Origin: Cellulomonas denverensis | GTDB lineage: Bacteria; Actinomycetota; Actinomycetes; Actinomycetales; Cellulomonadaceae | Direction: 5' to 3' | Length of the DNA: 64,000 nt | Assembly: GCF_012396125.1 (NCBI RefSeq) | Contig: NZ_JAAXOX010000006.1 | Coordinates: 1-64,000, forward strand | Shown here: in pieces, positions 18,288 to 26,960 of the stretch | How positions within the stretch are numbered: the first letter of the stretch is position 1 | Layout: each line of letters starts with the position of its first letter | Notes under the pieces: model-generated | Seen by the model: the letters and a program-made list of their open reading frames with translations, nothing else | Database searches by the model: none | What the model was told of the DNA's origin: nothing | Program-made: the position numbers and the translations under genes

Positions 18288-20357
18288 ATGACCGACGCCG
18301 CCCCACCGCCCACTCCGTTCCACGACCTCGACGACTACATCGCCCTGCCGCGGCTGTCCGGCCTGCGGCTCTCCCCGGACGGCACCCGCCTGGTGACCTC
18401 GGTGTCCACCCTGGACCCGAAGCGCACCAAGCACGTCAGTGCCCTGTGGGAGATCGACCCGGCCGGTGCCGCCCCCGCGCACCGCCTGACCCGCTCCGCC
18501 AAGGGCGAGTCGGCCGCGCGCTTCACCGCCGGCGGCGACCTGCTGTTCACCTCCGGCCGCCCGGACCCGGAGTCCGCGGACGACGACGCCCCGGCCGCGC
18601 TGTGGCTGCTGCCGGCCGCCGGTGGCGAGGCCCGGGTGATCGCGACCCGGCACGCCGGGATCGACGGGGTGCTGACCGCCGATGACGCCCCGGTGACCGC
18701 CGTGCTCTCCGAGGTGCTGCCGCGGTCGGCCGACGACGCCGACGACCAGCGCCGCCACCAGCTGCGCAAGGACACCAAGGTCGCCGCGATCCTGCACGAG
18801 GCGTACCCGGTCCGGTTCTGGGATCACGACCTGGGACCGTCGGTGCCGCACCTGTTCGTGCTGGAGCCCGGCGAGGGCGAGCGCGGCACGCTGCGCGACG
18901 TCACCGCCGACCCCGGTGTGGGGCTGCGGCACCAGGACGCGGTGCTCACCCCGGACGGTGCCACCGCGGTGACCTCCTGGACGGTGCCGGGGGCCAAGGG
19001 CACGCTGCGCCAGATCCTGGTCGCCGTCGACCTGGCCACCGGCGAGCGGCGCACGCTGGTCGACGACCCCGCCGCCGAGGCCGGATCGCCGGCGATCGCC
19101 CCGGACGGCCACCGGGTGGCGTTCCTGCGCGAGACGATCTCCACCCCGCACCAGGCGCCGCGGGTGGAGCTGTGGCTGACCGACCTGGCCGGTGCCGCGC
19201 CGCGCCGCCTGGCCGCCGGCTGGGACCGCTGGCCCGGGCACGTGACCTGGACCCCGGACGGTGCCGGCCTGCTGATCGAGGCCGACCACCTGGGCCGCGG
19301 CCCGGTGTTCCACCTGGACCTGGCTACGGACGCCGTCACCCGGATCACCGCCGACGACGCGGTGTTCACCGACGTGCAGGTCAGCCCGGACGGCCGGACG
19401 CTGTACGCGCTGCGCTCGTCGTACCTGGCCCCGGCGCACCCGGTGCGGATCGACCTGGCCGCCGCTCTCGCCACCGGCGACCCGGTCCCGGCGACCGAGC
19501 TGCCCACTCCCGCGCCGCTGCCCTCCGTGCCCGGCACGCTGACCGAGGTCACTGCGACCGCGCAGGACGGGTCCGCGCTGCGGTCCTGGCTGGTGCTGCC
19601 GGAGGGCGCCGATGCGTCGACCCCGGCGCCGCTGCTGCTGTGGATCCACGGCGGCCCGCTCGGGTCGTGGAACACCTGGTCCTGGCGCTGGAACCCGTGG
19701 ATCCTGGCCGCCCGGGGCTATGCGGTGCTGCTGCCGGACCCGGCGCTGTCCACCGGGTACGGGCAGGAGTTCGTGCAGCGCGGCTGGGGGGCCTGGGGTG
19801 CGGCGCCGTTCACCGACCTGATCGCGCTCACCGACGCCGCCGTCGCCCGGCCGGAGATCGACCAGACCCGGACCGCCGCGATGGGCGGGTCCTTCGGCGG
19901 ATACATGGCCAACTGGGTGGCCGGCCACACCGACCGGTTCCGGGCGATCGTGACCCACGCCAGCCTGTGGGCGCTGGACCAGTTCGGCCCGACCACCGAC
20001 GACGCCTTCTACTGGGCGCGGGAGATGACGCCGGAGATGGCGATGGCCAACTCCCCGCACCTGTCGGTGGACAAGATCGTGACGCCGATGCTGGTCATCC
20101 ACGGGGACAAGGACTACCGGGTGCCGATCGGGGAGGGCCTACGGCTCTGGTACGAGCTGCTGTCCCGCTCCGCGCTGCCCGCCGACGAGCAGGGCCGCAC
20201 CCCGCACCGGTTCCTGTACTTCCCGGACGAGAACCACTGGGTGCTGACCCCGCAGCACGCGAAGGTCTGGTACCAGGTGGTCGAGCGGTTCCTGGCGGAG
20301 CAGGTGCTCGGTCAGACCGGCGACGACCTGCCGCCGCTGCCGGACGCACTGGGCTGA
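18288..20357 (+). CDS. S9 family (prolyl oligopeptidase-type) peptidase
   Basis: 689 residues: an N-terminal beta-propeller-like region with recurring LSPDGTRL and WTPDGAGLL segments, then an alpha/beta hydrolase domain. The catalytic serine is in GGSFGGYMANW, the Asp in HGDKDYRVP and the His in DENHWVL. No signal peptide is seen, so it is expected in the cytoplasm, where such enzymes trim short peptides. It lies 13 bp after the copper gene but is functionally unrelated to it. ATG 18288. Confidence 0.9.
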   Translation: MTDAAPPPTPFHDLDDYIALPRLSGLRLSPDGTRLVTSVSTLDPKRTKHVSALWEIDPAGAAPAHRLTRSAKGESAARFTAGGDLLFTSGRPDPESADDDAPAALWLLPAAGGEARVIATRHAGIDGVLTADDAPVTAVLSEVLPRSADDADDQRRHQLRKDTKVAAILHEAYPVRFWDHDLGPSVPHLFVLEPGEGERGTLRDVTADPGVGLRHQDAVLTPDGATAVTSWTVPGAKGTLRQILVAVDLATGERRTLVDDPAAEAGSPAIAPDGHRVAFLRETISTPHQAPRVELWLTDLAGAAPRRLAAGWDRWPGHVTWTPDGAGLLIEADHLGRGPVFHLDLATDAVTRITADDAVFTDVQVSPDGRTLYALRSSYLAPAHPVRIDLAAALATGDPVPATELPTPAPLPSVPGTLTEVTATAQDGSALRSWLVLPEGADASTPAPLLLWIHGGPLGSWNTWSWRWNPWILAARGYAVLLPDPALSTGYGQEFVQRGWGAWGAAPFTDLIALTDAAVARPEIDQTRTAAMGGSFGGYMANWVAGHTDRFRAIVTHASLWALDQFGPTTDDAFYWAREMTPEMAMANSPHLSVDKIVTPMLVIHGDKDYRVPIGEGLRLWYELLSRSALPADEQGRTPHRFLYFPDENHWVLTPQHAKVWYQVVERFLAEQVLGQTGDDLPPLPDALG

Positions 20358-20362
20358 CGATG

Positions 20363-20410
20363 ACAACACCCCGGGTGCGCAACCGTGCGGTTGCGCACCC
20401 GGGGTGTTGT
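20363..20410. terminator. Perfect 22-bp stem-loop after the S9 peptidase
   Basis: 20363-20384 is the exact reverse complement of 20389-20410 around GTGC, starting 5 nt after the stop. The stem is unusually long and begins and ends with ACAAC/GTTGT, so it would have a U-containing 3' end, like an intrinsic terminator. A dispersed palindrome is an alternative. Confidence 0.75.
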
Positions 20411-20459
20411 GGCGTCTGCGGGGGCGGATCGTGGACGCCCGGGAAGGCCGCGACCCCCG

Positions 20460-22436
20460 ATGCTGTTCACTTCTCCTGTGACCGCCTCGACCAGCCGCCT
20501 GCCCCGCGTCCGCGCCTCCGAGCTCGTGGGACGGGGGTGGCTGAACACCGGCGGTGCCCAGGTCTCGCTCGCCGACCTGCGCGGCAAGATCGTGCTGCTC
20601 GACTTCTGGACCTTCTGCTGCATCAACTGCCTGCACGTGCTGGACGAGCTGCGCGAGCTGGAGGAGCAGCACCGGGACGTGCTGGTGATCGTCGGGGTGC
20701 ACTCGCCGAAGTTCGCGCACGAAGCCGACCCGGACGCCCTGGCGGCGGCGGTCGAGCGCTACGAGGTGCACCACCCGGTGCTGGACGACCCGGAGCTGGT
20801 GACCTGGTCGGCGTACACCGCGCGGGCCTGGCCGACGCTGGTGGTGATCGATCCGGAGGGCTACATCGTCGCCCAGATGGCCGGCGAGGGGCACCTGAGC
20901 AACCTGCGGGTGCTGGTCGAGGAGCTGATCGCGGAGCACGAGGCCAAGGGCACGCTGCATCGCGGTGGTGGGGTGTACGTGCCGCCGGAGCCGGTGGCGG
21001 GCACGCTGCGGTTCCCGGCGAAGGCGGTGCGGTTGCCGTCCGGGAACCTGCTGGTCGCCGATGCCGGGCATCACGGCCTGGCCGAGCTGGCCGCGGACGG
21101 CGAGACCCTGGTGCGGCGGATCGGTACCGGCGAGCGCGGCCTGGTGGACGGGGACGCGGCGGCCGCCCGGTTCAGCGAGCCGAACGGCCTGACCCTGCTG
21201 CCCGCCGAGGTCGCGGAGCAGGTGGGCTACGACGTGCTGGTCGCCGACACCGTGAACCACGCGCTGCGCGGGGTCCGGCTGTCCGACGGTGCGGTGCGGA
21301 CGGTGGCCGGGACCGGCGCGCAGTACCTGGTCGGCGACCCGACGGTGCCGGCGCCGCTGCCGGGCCGCCCGGAGCTGTGGCGGGTGGACGGTGCGCCGCG
21401 CGATCCGCTGACCGTGCCGCTGTCCTCGCCGTGGGACGTGACCTGGGTGCCGGCGACCGGCACCGCGCTGGTGGCGATGGCCGGCAACCATCAGCTGTGG
21501 GCCTTCGACCCGGTGACCGGCGCGGTCGAGCCGGTGGCGGGCAGCATGAACGAGGGGCTGGAGGACGGCGCGGCCGGCGCGGCGGGGGACACCTGGTTCG
21601 CTCAGCCCTCCGGCCTGAGCCTCGGCCCGGACGGTACGATCTGGCTGGCCGACGCGGAGACCTCGGCGCTGCGCCGGATCGGCCCCGGACCCGCCGCCGA
21701 CCGGGTGGCCGGACCGGCGGATCGCTGGGCGGCCATCACGGTGGACACCGAGGTGGGCTCCGGGCTCTACGACTTCGGGCACCGGGACGGGGCGGCGGAT
21801 CAGGCACTGCTGCAGCACCCGCTGGGGGTCGCCGCGCTGCCGGACGGCTCGGTGCTGATCGCCGACACCTACAACGGGGCGGTGCGCCGCTGGTCGCCGG
21901 ACGGGCAGGTGTCCACCCTGGCCACCGGGCTGGCCGAGCCGAGCGGGATCGTGCTGCTCCCGGCCGCCGACGGCGACCTGACCGTGCTGGTGGTGGAGTC
22001 CGCCGCGCACCGGCTGACCCGGATCACGCTGCCGTCGACCCTGGCCGGGGAGATCCTGGACGCCGGCGCGCACCGCACGGCCCGCCCGGCGACCGATGTC
22101 GCGCCCGGCGAGCTGACCCTGGACGTGGTGTTCACCCCGGCGGCCGGGCAGAAGTACGACGACCGCTACGGGCCGTCCACCCAGCTCACCGTGTCCAGCT
22201 CGCCGCCGGAGCTGCTGCTGGACGGCGAGGGCCGGGACATCCCGCTGACCCGGGGGCTGCGGATCAACCCGGAGGTCGCCGAGGGCGTGCTGCACATCGC
22301 CGCCCGCGCCGCCTCCTGCGATGCCGATCCGTCGATCGAGTTCCCGGCCTGCCACCTCAACTCCCAGGAGTGGGGCGTGCCGGTGCGGGTGGTGGCCGGT
22401 GCGGCGAGCGAGCTGACCCTGCCGCTGCACGGCTGA
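20460..22436 (+). CDS. Thioredoxin-fold / NHL-repeat protein
   Basis: 658 residues, similar in layout to NHLRC2. A TlpA/thioredoxin-like domain (LRGKIVLLDFWTFCCINCLHVLDEL) has the redox pair in the CINC motif and the cis-Pro region AWPTLVVID. A six-bladed NHL propeller follows (blades recognised by VRLPSGNLLVADAGHHGL, EPNGLTL, LLIADTYNGAVRR-like segments), and a C-terminal beta domain of about 100 residues. No signal peptide was found, so a cytoplasmic redox role is likely; the substrate is unknown. ATG 20460; ends 6 bp from the convergent GGDEF gene. Confidence 0.85.
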   Translation: MLFTSPVTASTSRLPRVRASELVGRGWLNTGGAQVSLADLRGKIVLLDFWTFCCINCLHVLDELRELEEQHRDVLVIVGVHSPKFAHEADPDALAAAVERYEVHHPVLDDPELVTWSAYTARAWPTLVVIDPEGYIVAQMAGEGHLSNLRVLVEELIAEHEAKGTLHRGGGVYVPPEPVAGTLRFPAKAVRLPSGNLLVADAGHHGLAELAADGETLVRRIGTGERGLVDGDAAAARFSEPNGLTLLPAEVAEQVGYDVLVADTVNHALRGVRLSDGAVRTVAGTGAQYLVGDPTVPAPLPGRPELWRVDGAPRDPLTVPLSSPWDVTWVPATGTALVAMAGNHQLWAFDPVTGAVEPVAGSMNEGLEDGAAGAAGDTWFAQPSGLSLGPDGTIWLADAETSALRRIGPGPAADRVAGPADRWAAITVDTEVGSGLYDFGHRDGAADQALLQHPLGVAALPDGSVLIADTYNGAVRRWSPDGQVSTLATGLAEPSGIVLLPAADGDLTVLVVESAAHRLTRITLPSTLAGEILDAGAHRTARPATDVAPGELTLDVVFTPAAGQKYDDRYGPSTQLTVSSSPPELLLDGEGRDIPLTRGLRINPEVAEGVLHIAARAASCDADPSIEFPACHLNSQEWGVPVRVVAGAASELTLPLHG

Positions 22437-22442
22437 GCGCGG

Positions 22443-23705
22443 TCAGCTGCCGCCCAGCACCGCCAGCGACATCAGGGTGTGCAGGGTGGCCTCCACGGTG
22501 CGGTCGTGGGCGGGCAGGGTGCTCTCGACCGTGATCACCCAGTCGCCCTCGCGCAGCTCGATCCGCCGCACGTCGGGCAGGTGCCCGCCGCTGGACCCGC
22601 CGCGGGCGACCGCCGCCCACTGCTGACCGTCCGGGGCGCCGGACAGTTCGCGGTGCACGGCCCAGGCGGAACCGCCCATCGCCTCACTGACCGCCGGGGC
22701 CAGCGCGCACAGCCGGCTGAGCCGGTTGGGCCCGGACCGGCTCAGCGCGGTGACCGCCGCGGACACGGTCCGGCCGAGCACGGTGGCGGGGTCGTCCGAG
22801 CGGTACAGCCGGGACCGGGCGGCCTGGTGGGCGCGCTTGGCGTGGTACTGCGCGGCGTCGGCCCGCCGGAACAGCGAGCGGGTGGTGGTCCGGGTGCCGA
22901 GCGACCCCCGGGCGGACGACGCCACACCGTAGGACAGGGAGGCGCCGTGCGGCAGCGGGGCCTCGGCGACCGCGGACTCCATCACCCGGGCGACCGTGGC
23001 CCGGGGGATGCCCTGGGTGACCAGGCAGAACTCGTCGCCGCCGATCCGGGCCACGGTCGACCCGGGCAGTCCGGCACCGGCCCGGCGCAGCACCCCGGCC
23101 ACCGCGCGCAGCAGGTCGTCGCCGGCGTCGTGGCCCAGATCGTCGTTGACCTGCTTGAGGCCGTCGACGTCGCACATCACGATGCAGGTCTCCTCGCCGG
23201 ACTCCAGGGCGCGGTGGGCGGCCTCGTCGGCGACCCGGCGGGTGTTCAGCCCGGTCAGCGCATCGTCGGAGACCAGGTGCCGGACCTGTTCGGCCAGGTC
23301 GGTGCGCGCGATGGCCGCTCCGGCCAGGGCACCGACCAGTTCGGCGCGGGCGGCGTCGTCCGGGGTGAAGGGCTCGGCCTGCTGGATCAGGCACGCCCCC
23401 CACAGCTCGCCGTTCACCCGGATCGGTGCGACCAGCCGGCCCGGGCTGCGGCCGCCCGGGGGCAGCAGCAGGGTCGCGTCGGTGCGGCGCAGCTCGCCCA
23501 GGGCGGTGCCGTCCAGCGCGGGCGGCTCCGCCACCGGGGCCCCGGCGAGCACGATCTGGTCGTCCTGCTCGAAGCGCAGCAGCGTGACCCGCTCGCCGAC
23601 CAGGGTGCGCAGGGCGTCGAGGGCGGAGCGGTGCACGTCCTCGGGCACGGTGTGCCCGGCCAGCCGGTGGGCCAGCAGGGCGAGCTCGCGGACGGCATCG
23701 GTCAT
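22443..23705 (-). CDS. GAF-GGDEF diguanylate cyclase
   Basis: 420 residues. An N-terminal GAF-like sensor (about 20-150) is followed by a full GGDEF domain (DALTGLNTRRVADEAAHRAL, DVDGLKQVNDDLGHDAGDDLL, ARIGGDEFCLV). The intact GGDEF loop supports synthesis of cyclic di-GMP from GTP; no RxxD inhibitory site is seen just upstream of it. A C-terminal domain of about 110 residues (from LGRTVSAAVTALSRSG) is unrecognised. There are no membrane helices, so it senses a cytoplasmic signal. ATG 23705; a longer upstream frame has low-complexity Arg/Pro residues and was discarded. Confidence 0.88.
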   Translation of the reverse strand: MTDAVRELALLAHRLAGHTVPEDVHRSALDALRTLVGERVTLLRFEQDDQIVLAGAPVAEPPALDGTALGELRRTDATLLLPPGGRSPGRLVAPIRVNGELWGACLIQQAEPFTPDDAARAELVGALAGAAIARTDLAEQVRHLVSDDALTGLNTRRVADEAAHRALESGEETCIVMCDVDGLKQVNDDLGHDAGDDLLRAVAGVLRRAGAGLPGSTVARIGGDEFCLVTQGIPRATVARVMESAVAEAPLPHGASLSYGVASSARGSLGTRTTTRSLFRRADAAQYHAKRAHQAARSRLYRSDDPATVLGRTVSAAVTALSRSGPNRLSRLCALAPAVSEAMGGSAWAVHRELSGAPDGQQWAAVARGGSSGGHLPDVRRIELREGDWVITVESTLPAHDRTVEATLHTLMSLAVLGGS

Positions 23706-23784
23706 CGGACCATCATCCCGGCTGGCCGGTGCCCGCACACCCCATCGGTGCGGGTGGGATCCGCGCGTCGCCCGTGCGGGTGAG

Positions 23785-24429
23785 TCAGGCCACCGCCGGG
23801 ACCGGGTCGTGGTCGGCGGGCTGCGGGGCCTGCGCGGGCTCCGGGTCGGCGCCGACCGCACGCAGCACGAAGGTCACCGTGGACTCGATCGCCTCTCCGC
23901 GGGCGGGCTCCTGGTTCGGCAGGGTCCGGGTCAGGCAGGCGTTCACCAGGGCGACCGTGGTGGCCAGATCCTGGGGCGGGAAGTCGCCGGAGTCGATGCC
24001 GGCCGCGAGGATCCGGCGCAGCACCTGCTCCAGCATCACCACGTGCTCGCGGACCCGCTGCTGGGTGCCGCGGGACAGCACCGAGCGCAGATCGGCGCCG
24101 CTGACCATGTGGTAGTCGCGCTTGAGCCGGGACTGGGCCCGGATGTAGGTGCGCAGCTTCTGGGTGGGGTCCTCGATGCCGTCGAGCTCCTGCTCCAGCG
24201 CCACGACGTACTGCTCGGTCTCATGCATGATGAAGCCGAGCAGCATCGCCTCCTTGTCGGCGAAGTGGTTGTACACCGCGGTCCGGCCGATCCCGGCCGC
24301 CGCGGCGATGTCCGCCAGGGTGATCGCGTCGAAGCCGCGCTCGGTCATCAGCTCGGAGAGGGCGGCGAACAGCTTCAGCCGCGTCTGCTCCCGGTGCTCG
24401 TGCAGGGACCCGCCGATGATCTTGGGCAT
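23785..24429 (-). CDS. TetR-family regulator
   Basis: 214 residues: an N-terminal TetR helix-turn-helix (RLKLFAALSELMTERGFDAITLADIAAAAGIGRTAVYNHFADKEAML, in sections) and an all-helical ligand-binding domain with a Pro/Ala-rich tail. It is transcribed after heme oxygenase on the same strand, and a 27-bp inverted repeat directly before its start codon suggests that it represses itself. Whether it also controls heme oxygenase is unknown. ATG 24429. Confidence 0.88.
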   Translation of the reverse strand: MPKIIGGSLHEHREQTRLKLFAALSELMTERGFDAITLADIAAAAGIGRTAVYNHFADKEAMLLGFIMHETEQYVVALEQELDGIEDPTQKLRTYIRAQSRLKRDYHMVSGADLRSVLSRGTQQRVREHVVMLEQVLRRILAAGIDSGDFPPQDLATTVALVNACLTRTLPNQEPARGEAIESTVTFVLRAVGADPEPAQAPQPADHDPVPAVA

Positions 24430-24456
24430 GCTGACATTCTCGCACGAAGTGTCAGC
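24430..24456. promoter_or_regulatory. Inverted repeat at the TetR start (probable auto-operator)
   Basis: GCTGACA (24430-24436) and TGTCAGC (24450-24456) form an inverted repeat next to the TetR start codon, between it and the heme oxygenase stop. Confidence 0.65.
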
Positions 24457-24463
24457 ACCGTCG

Positions 24464-25126
24464 TTACGCCAGGTGGGCGGAGCCCAGCACGGCGAACAGC
24501 TCGCGATTCGCCCGGAACGCCTCGCGCGACTCGGCCACCACCGCGTCCCGCTGATCGGCGGTCAGCGGCAGGGCGTCCAGGCGCTCGCGGTACACGTCCT
24601 TGAACGGCTTGATCCGGTCGATGCCGGTGAACCGGTAGAACGACAGCGCCTCGTCCGGCACCCCGTAGTGCCGCTGCACCATCCGGGCGATCACCTGGCC
24701 GCCGGACAGATCGCCGAGGTAGCGGGTGTAGGCGTGCGCGACGTAGCCGGGCAGCCCGCCGGAGCGGATCCGGGCGACATAGGCGGCGGTGGCCGGGTGC
24801 GGGTGCAGCACGTCCGCCCGGTTGGCCCAGCCCGGGCCAGCGAGCACGGCGAGGTCGTGTTCCAGCGCGGGCGCCCGGCGCAGTTCCTCGAACACCAGGG
24901 CGCCGCCGATCGGGTCGGTGGCCAGGGCGTCGCCGGCTTCCTCCAGTGCGCGGTAGACGTGCAGCAGCTGGGCGGCGAGGTCGGTGTAGGCGGCAGCACT
25001 CAGATCGCCGGCCAGCAGCCGGTCGACGAAGGCCATCGACTCGGCCGCCTGGTGCTCGTCCCGGGTGCCGGTCCGGAGCAGCAGCGAGAGTGGCTCGGCG
25101 GTGGGCCGCGGGGTGGTGGCGGTCAT
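24464..25126 (-). CDS. hmuO: Heme oxygenase (HmuO-type)
   Basis: 220 residues of the all-helical HO-1/HmuO family. The proximal heme ligand is the His in TRDEHQAAES; the distal helix has YLGDLSGGQVIARMVQRHYG with the conserved glycines. It splits heme to biliverdin, CO and iron. ATG 25126 has a strong ribosome site (GAGGAG, 5 nt away). A probable iron-repressor box lies upstream (25200-25218), which fits iron supply from heme. The TetR gene follows 34 bp downstream. Confidence 0.93.
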   Translation of the reverse strand: MTATTPRPTAEPLSLLLRTGTRDEHQAAESMAFVDRLLAGDLSAAAYTDLAAQLLHVYRALEEAGDALATDPIGGALVFEELRRAPALEHDLAVLAGPGWANRADVLHPHPATAAYVARIRSGGLPGYVAHAYTRYLGDLSGGQVIARMVQRHYGVPDEALSFYRFTGIDRIKPFKDVYRERLDALPLTADQRDAVVAESREAFRANRELFAVLGSAHLA

Positions 25127-25199
25127 CGGGACTCCTCGGGTCGGCTGCGGTCCGGCCATCAGACCAGGAAGTGACGCGCCGTCAGAATCACATACGAAG

Positions 25200-25218
25200 T
25201 TAGGGTTCCCTACCCTCA
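25200..25218. promoter_or_regulatory. Probable DtxR/IdeR iron box upstream of heme oxygenase
   Basis: TTAGGGTTCCCTACCCTCA matches the published 19-bp DtxR/IdeR consensus TWAGGTTAGSCTAACCTWA at 14 positions. It sits about 75 bp before hmuO. Corynebacterial hmuO is a known DtxR target. Confidence 0.6.
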
Positions 25219-25464
25219 GAGTCGAGCGTCTCATCGGATGGACGATCGCCGTTCGGCACCGCTGACCCCGACTCCCGGCGTCTCACGGCCCGGGTCGCCG
25301 TACCCCTCAGTCGAGCCGCTCCTACTACTCACCTCGGGCCCGTCCTCCCCGTGCATGCACCCCCAGATTGCCCGATCGGGGCTCTCTCGGTGTTTTCGGG
25401 TGATTCGCTGCCGCATCGCAAGGCTCGCCGACCACGGCCGGGCCCAACCCCAGGAGGTGTGGAA

Positions 25465-25704
25465 GTGAGCAACCCGGTGAAGTCGAGGGAGGAGCTCATG
25501 ACCCCGGCAGAGGTCGCCGCGGTCTTCGGCGTCCAGGCCAAGACGGTGGCCGCATGGGCCCGTGCCGGACGGCTGGACGCCGTGCGGACGCTGGGTGGTC
25601 ACCGCCGGTACCGGCGGTCCGATGTCGAGCAGCTGCTCGGTCCGCGCTCGATGGTCCCGCGGTCCGACACCGCGGTGCCGACCCAGCGCACCCAGGGCGA
25701 CTGA
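25465..25704 (+). CDS. bldC: BldC-like MerR-family DNA-binding protein
   Basis: 79 residues. The core LMTPAEVAAVFGVQAKTVAAWARAGRLDAVRTLGGHRRYRRSDVEQLL is, read in parts, the winged-helix MerR domain of Streptomyces BldC, including the invariant GGHRRYR wing. BldC binds head-to-tail at direct repeats and controls developmental genes; here the role is unknown. GTG 25465 follows AGGAGGTG at ideal spacing. It is divergent from hmuO with about 340 bp between the starts; apart from the iron box, I see only a short palindrome-like CCCGATCGGG near 25370. Confidence 0.88.
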   Translation: MSNPVKSREELMTPAEVAAVFGVQAKTVAAWARAGRLDAVRTLGGHRRYRRSDVEQLLGPRSMVPRSDTAVPTQRTQGD

Positions 25705-25808
25705 CCGCCCAGCACTGACCGGCCGAGGCGGATCACGCCCTGAGTGGGTGGCGCGTCCACCGCTCAGCCCTCTCGACCGTGACCGCGAAGTCGTCCTAGC
25801 GTGCGGGC

Positions 25809-26360
25809 ATGAGCGCAGTCGACCCGAGCATCCGCCAGTACGTCCCGGCTGAACCCGACGGCAAGGACTGGACCTGGGTGCTGGTTGACCGCTGCCCCGA
25901 CTGCGGCTTCGGCGCCGACGACGTGCCCGCCGGCCAGATCGCCGCCACCACCCGGGACTTGGTTCCCCGCTACCGCGCCGCCCTGAACCGCCGTGACGCG
26001 GTGGTCCGCCCCGCTCCGACGGTGTGGTCGGTGCTGGAGTACGGCGCCCACGTGCGTGACGTGCACCGGGTGTTCACCGAGCGCCTGGCGCTGATGCTCG
26101 GCCAGGACGACCCGCAGTTCCCGAACTGGGACCAGGACGCCACCGCCCGGGCGGACCGCTACGACCTGCAGGACCCCGGCCGGGTCGCCGACGAGCTGGC
26201 CGACGCCGCCGACGCCTTCGCCACCGCCCTGGACCGGGTCCAGGGCGCGCAGTGGCAGCGCACCGGCCGGCGATCGAACGGGTCGGTGTTCACCGTGACC
26301 ACGCTCGCGGAGTACTACCTGCACGACGTGGTGCACCACCTGCACGACATCGGCGCCTGA
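25809..26360 (+). CDS. DinB / mycothiol-dependent-isomerase-like protein
   Basis: 183 residues with the DinB four-helix fold: WSVLEYGAHVRDVHRVFTERL and EYYLHDVVHHLHDI supply the histidines of the usual metal site. An extra CPDCGF motif near residue 30 could bind a second metal or be redox active. Actinobacterial relatives include thiol-dependent transferases; the substrate is unknown. TAGCGT (25797-25802) ends 6 nt before ATG 25809, so the transcript is probably leaderless. Confidence 0.83.
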   Translation: MSAVDPSIRQYVPAEPDGKDWTWVLVDRCPDCGFGADDVPAGQIAATTRDLVPRYRAALNRRDAVVRPAPTVWSVLEYGAHVRDVHRVFTERLALMLGQDDPQFPNWDQDATARADRYDLQDPGRVADELADAADAFATALDRVQGAQWQRTGRRSNGSVFTVTTLAEYYLHDVVHHLHDIGA

Positions 26361-26402
26361 GTCCCGCGCGGGAGCGCCGCGTTCGGCGTGTCGTCAGGTG
26401 TG

Positions 26403-26867
26403 TTGTCCACAGATTGCGTCCACAGCCCTGTGGAGTCCGGGCCTCCGGAGCGCGCTGCGCTGTGGACAACGTGTGGACAACCGTGAGCGGCGAACGATGG
26501 GTCGCCGAAACCGTGCCATTCGGGCGCTGAGCGGGTGTACCGTTCGCCGCTCGGATGCCGGGACGGTGGCGCCGGGCCTCCGTGCAGGTCAGGAGCACTT
26601 TCCGAGCTGATCGGCACCGGTGGGGTGGCTGGGAGGAACCCATGCGTCCCGGCCTTGACGGCGACCCGGATCGGACGATATGGCGGATCCGGCCGGTCCC
26701 CGGGGATTGTGTACAACGTGGCCTCCTGGCGATGCGGGCGACACCCGAATTCGCCCGAAACGTCTCGGTTGCGGACGAGTTATCCACAGGTCGGTCCACA
26801 ATGTGGGTGACGGCGGGGGATGGGCGGGTGACGGTGCTGGTCACGCCCGTGCGGCCGATGTGGACGC
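26403..26867. promoter_or_regulatory. Cluster of DnaA boxes
   Basis: Perfect actinobacterial boxes TTGTCCACA occur at 26403-26411 (plus), 26461-26469 and 26472-26480 (both minus), and a perfect TTATCCACA at 26780-26788 (plus). Boxes with two mismatches lie at 26416-26424, 26792-26800 and 26859-26867. In a GC-rich genome three exact copies of this AT-rich 9-mer within 80 bp are not expected by chance. No dnaA, dnaN, parAB or rep gene is in the window, so a DnaA-titration or re-activation site is more likely than oriC. Confidence 0.7.
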
Positions 26868-26929
26868 AATCGGACAGCGCCCGGTCGAGAAGCCCCCGGG
26901 CGGCGCATCGGCGCGGTCACCACCGGGTG

Positions 26930-26958
26930 TTGACGCCGTCGCCGAGGTCGCCTACGGT
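26930..26958 (+). promoter_or_regulatory. Promoter of the ribose operon
   Basis: TTGACG (26930-26935), a 17-bp spacer and TACGGT (26953-26958) match a housekeeping sigma promoter. The expected start of transcription, near 26965, falls inside the palindromic operator. Confidence 0.75.
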
Positions 26959-26960
26959 CG

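Noticed and set aside
26403..26867. Chromosomal origin oriC
   Set aside because: DnaA boxes are present, but dnaA, dnaN, gyrB, rpmH or parAB are not in the window; a titration or regulatory site is the safer reading.
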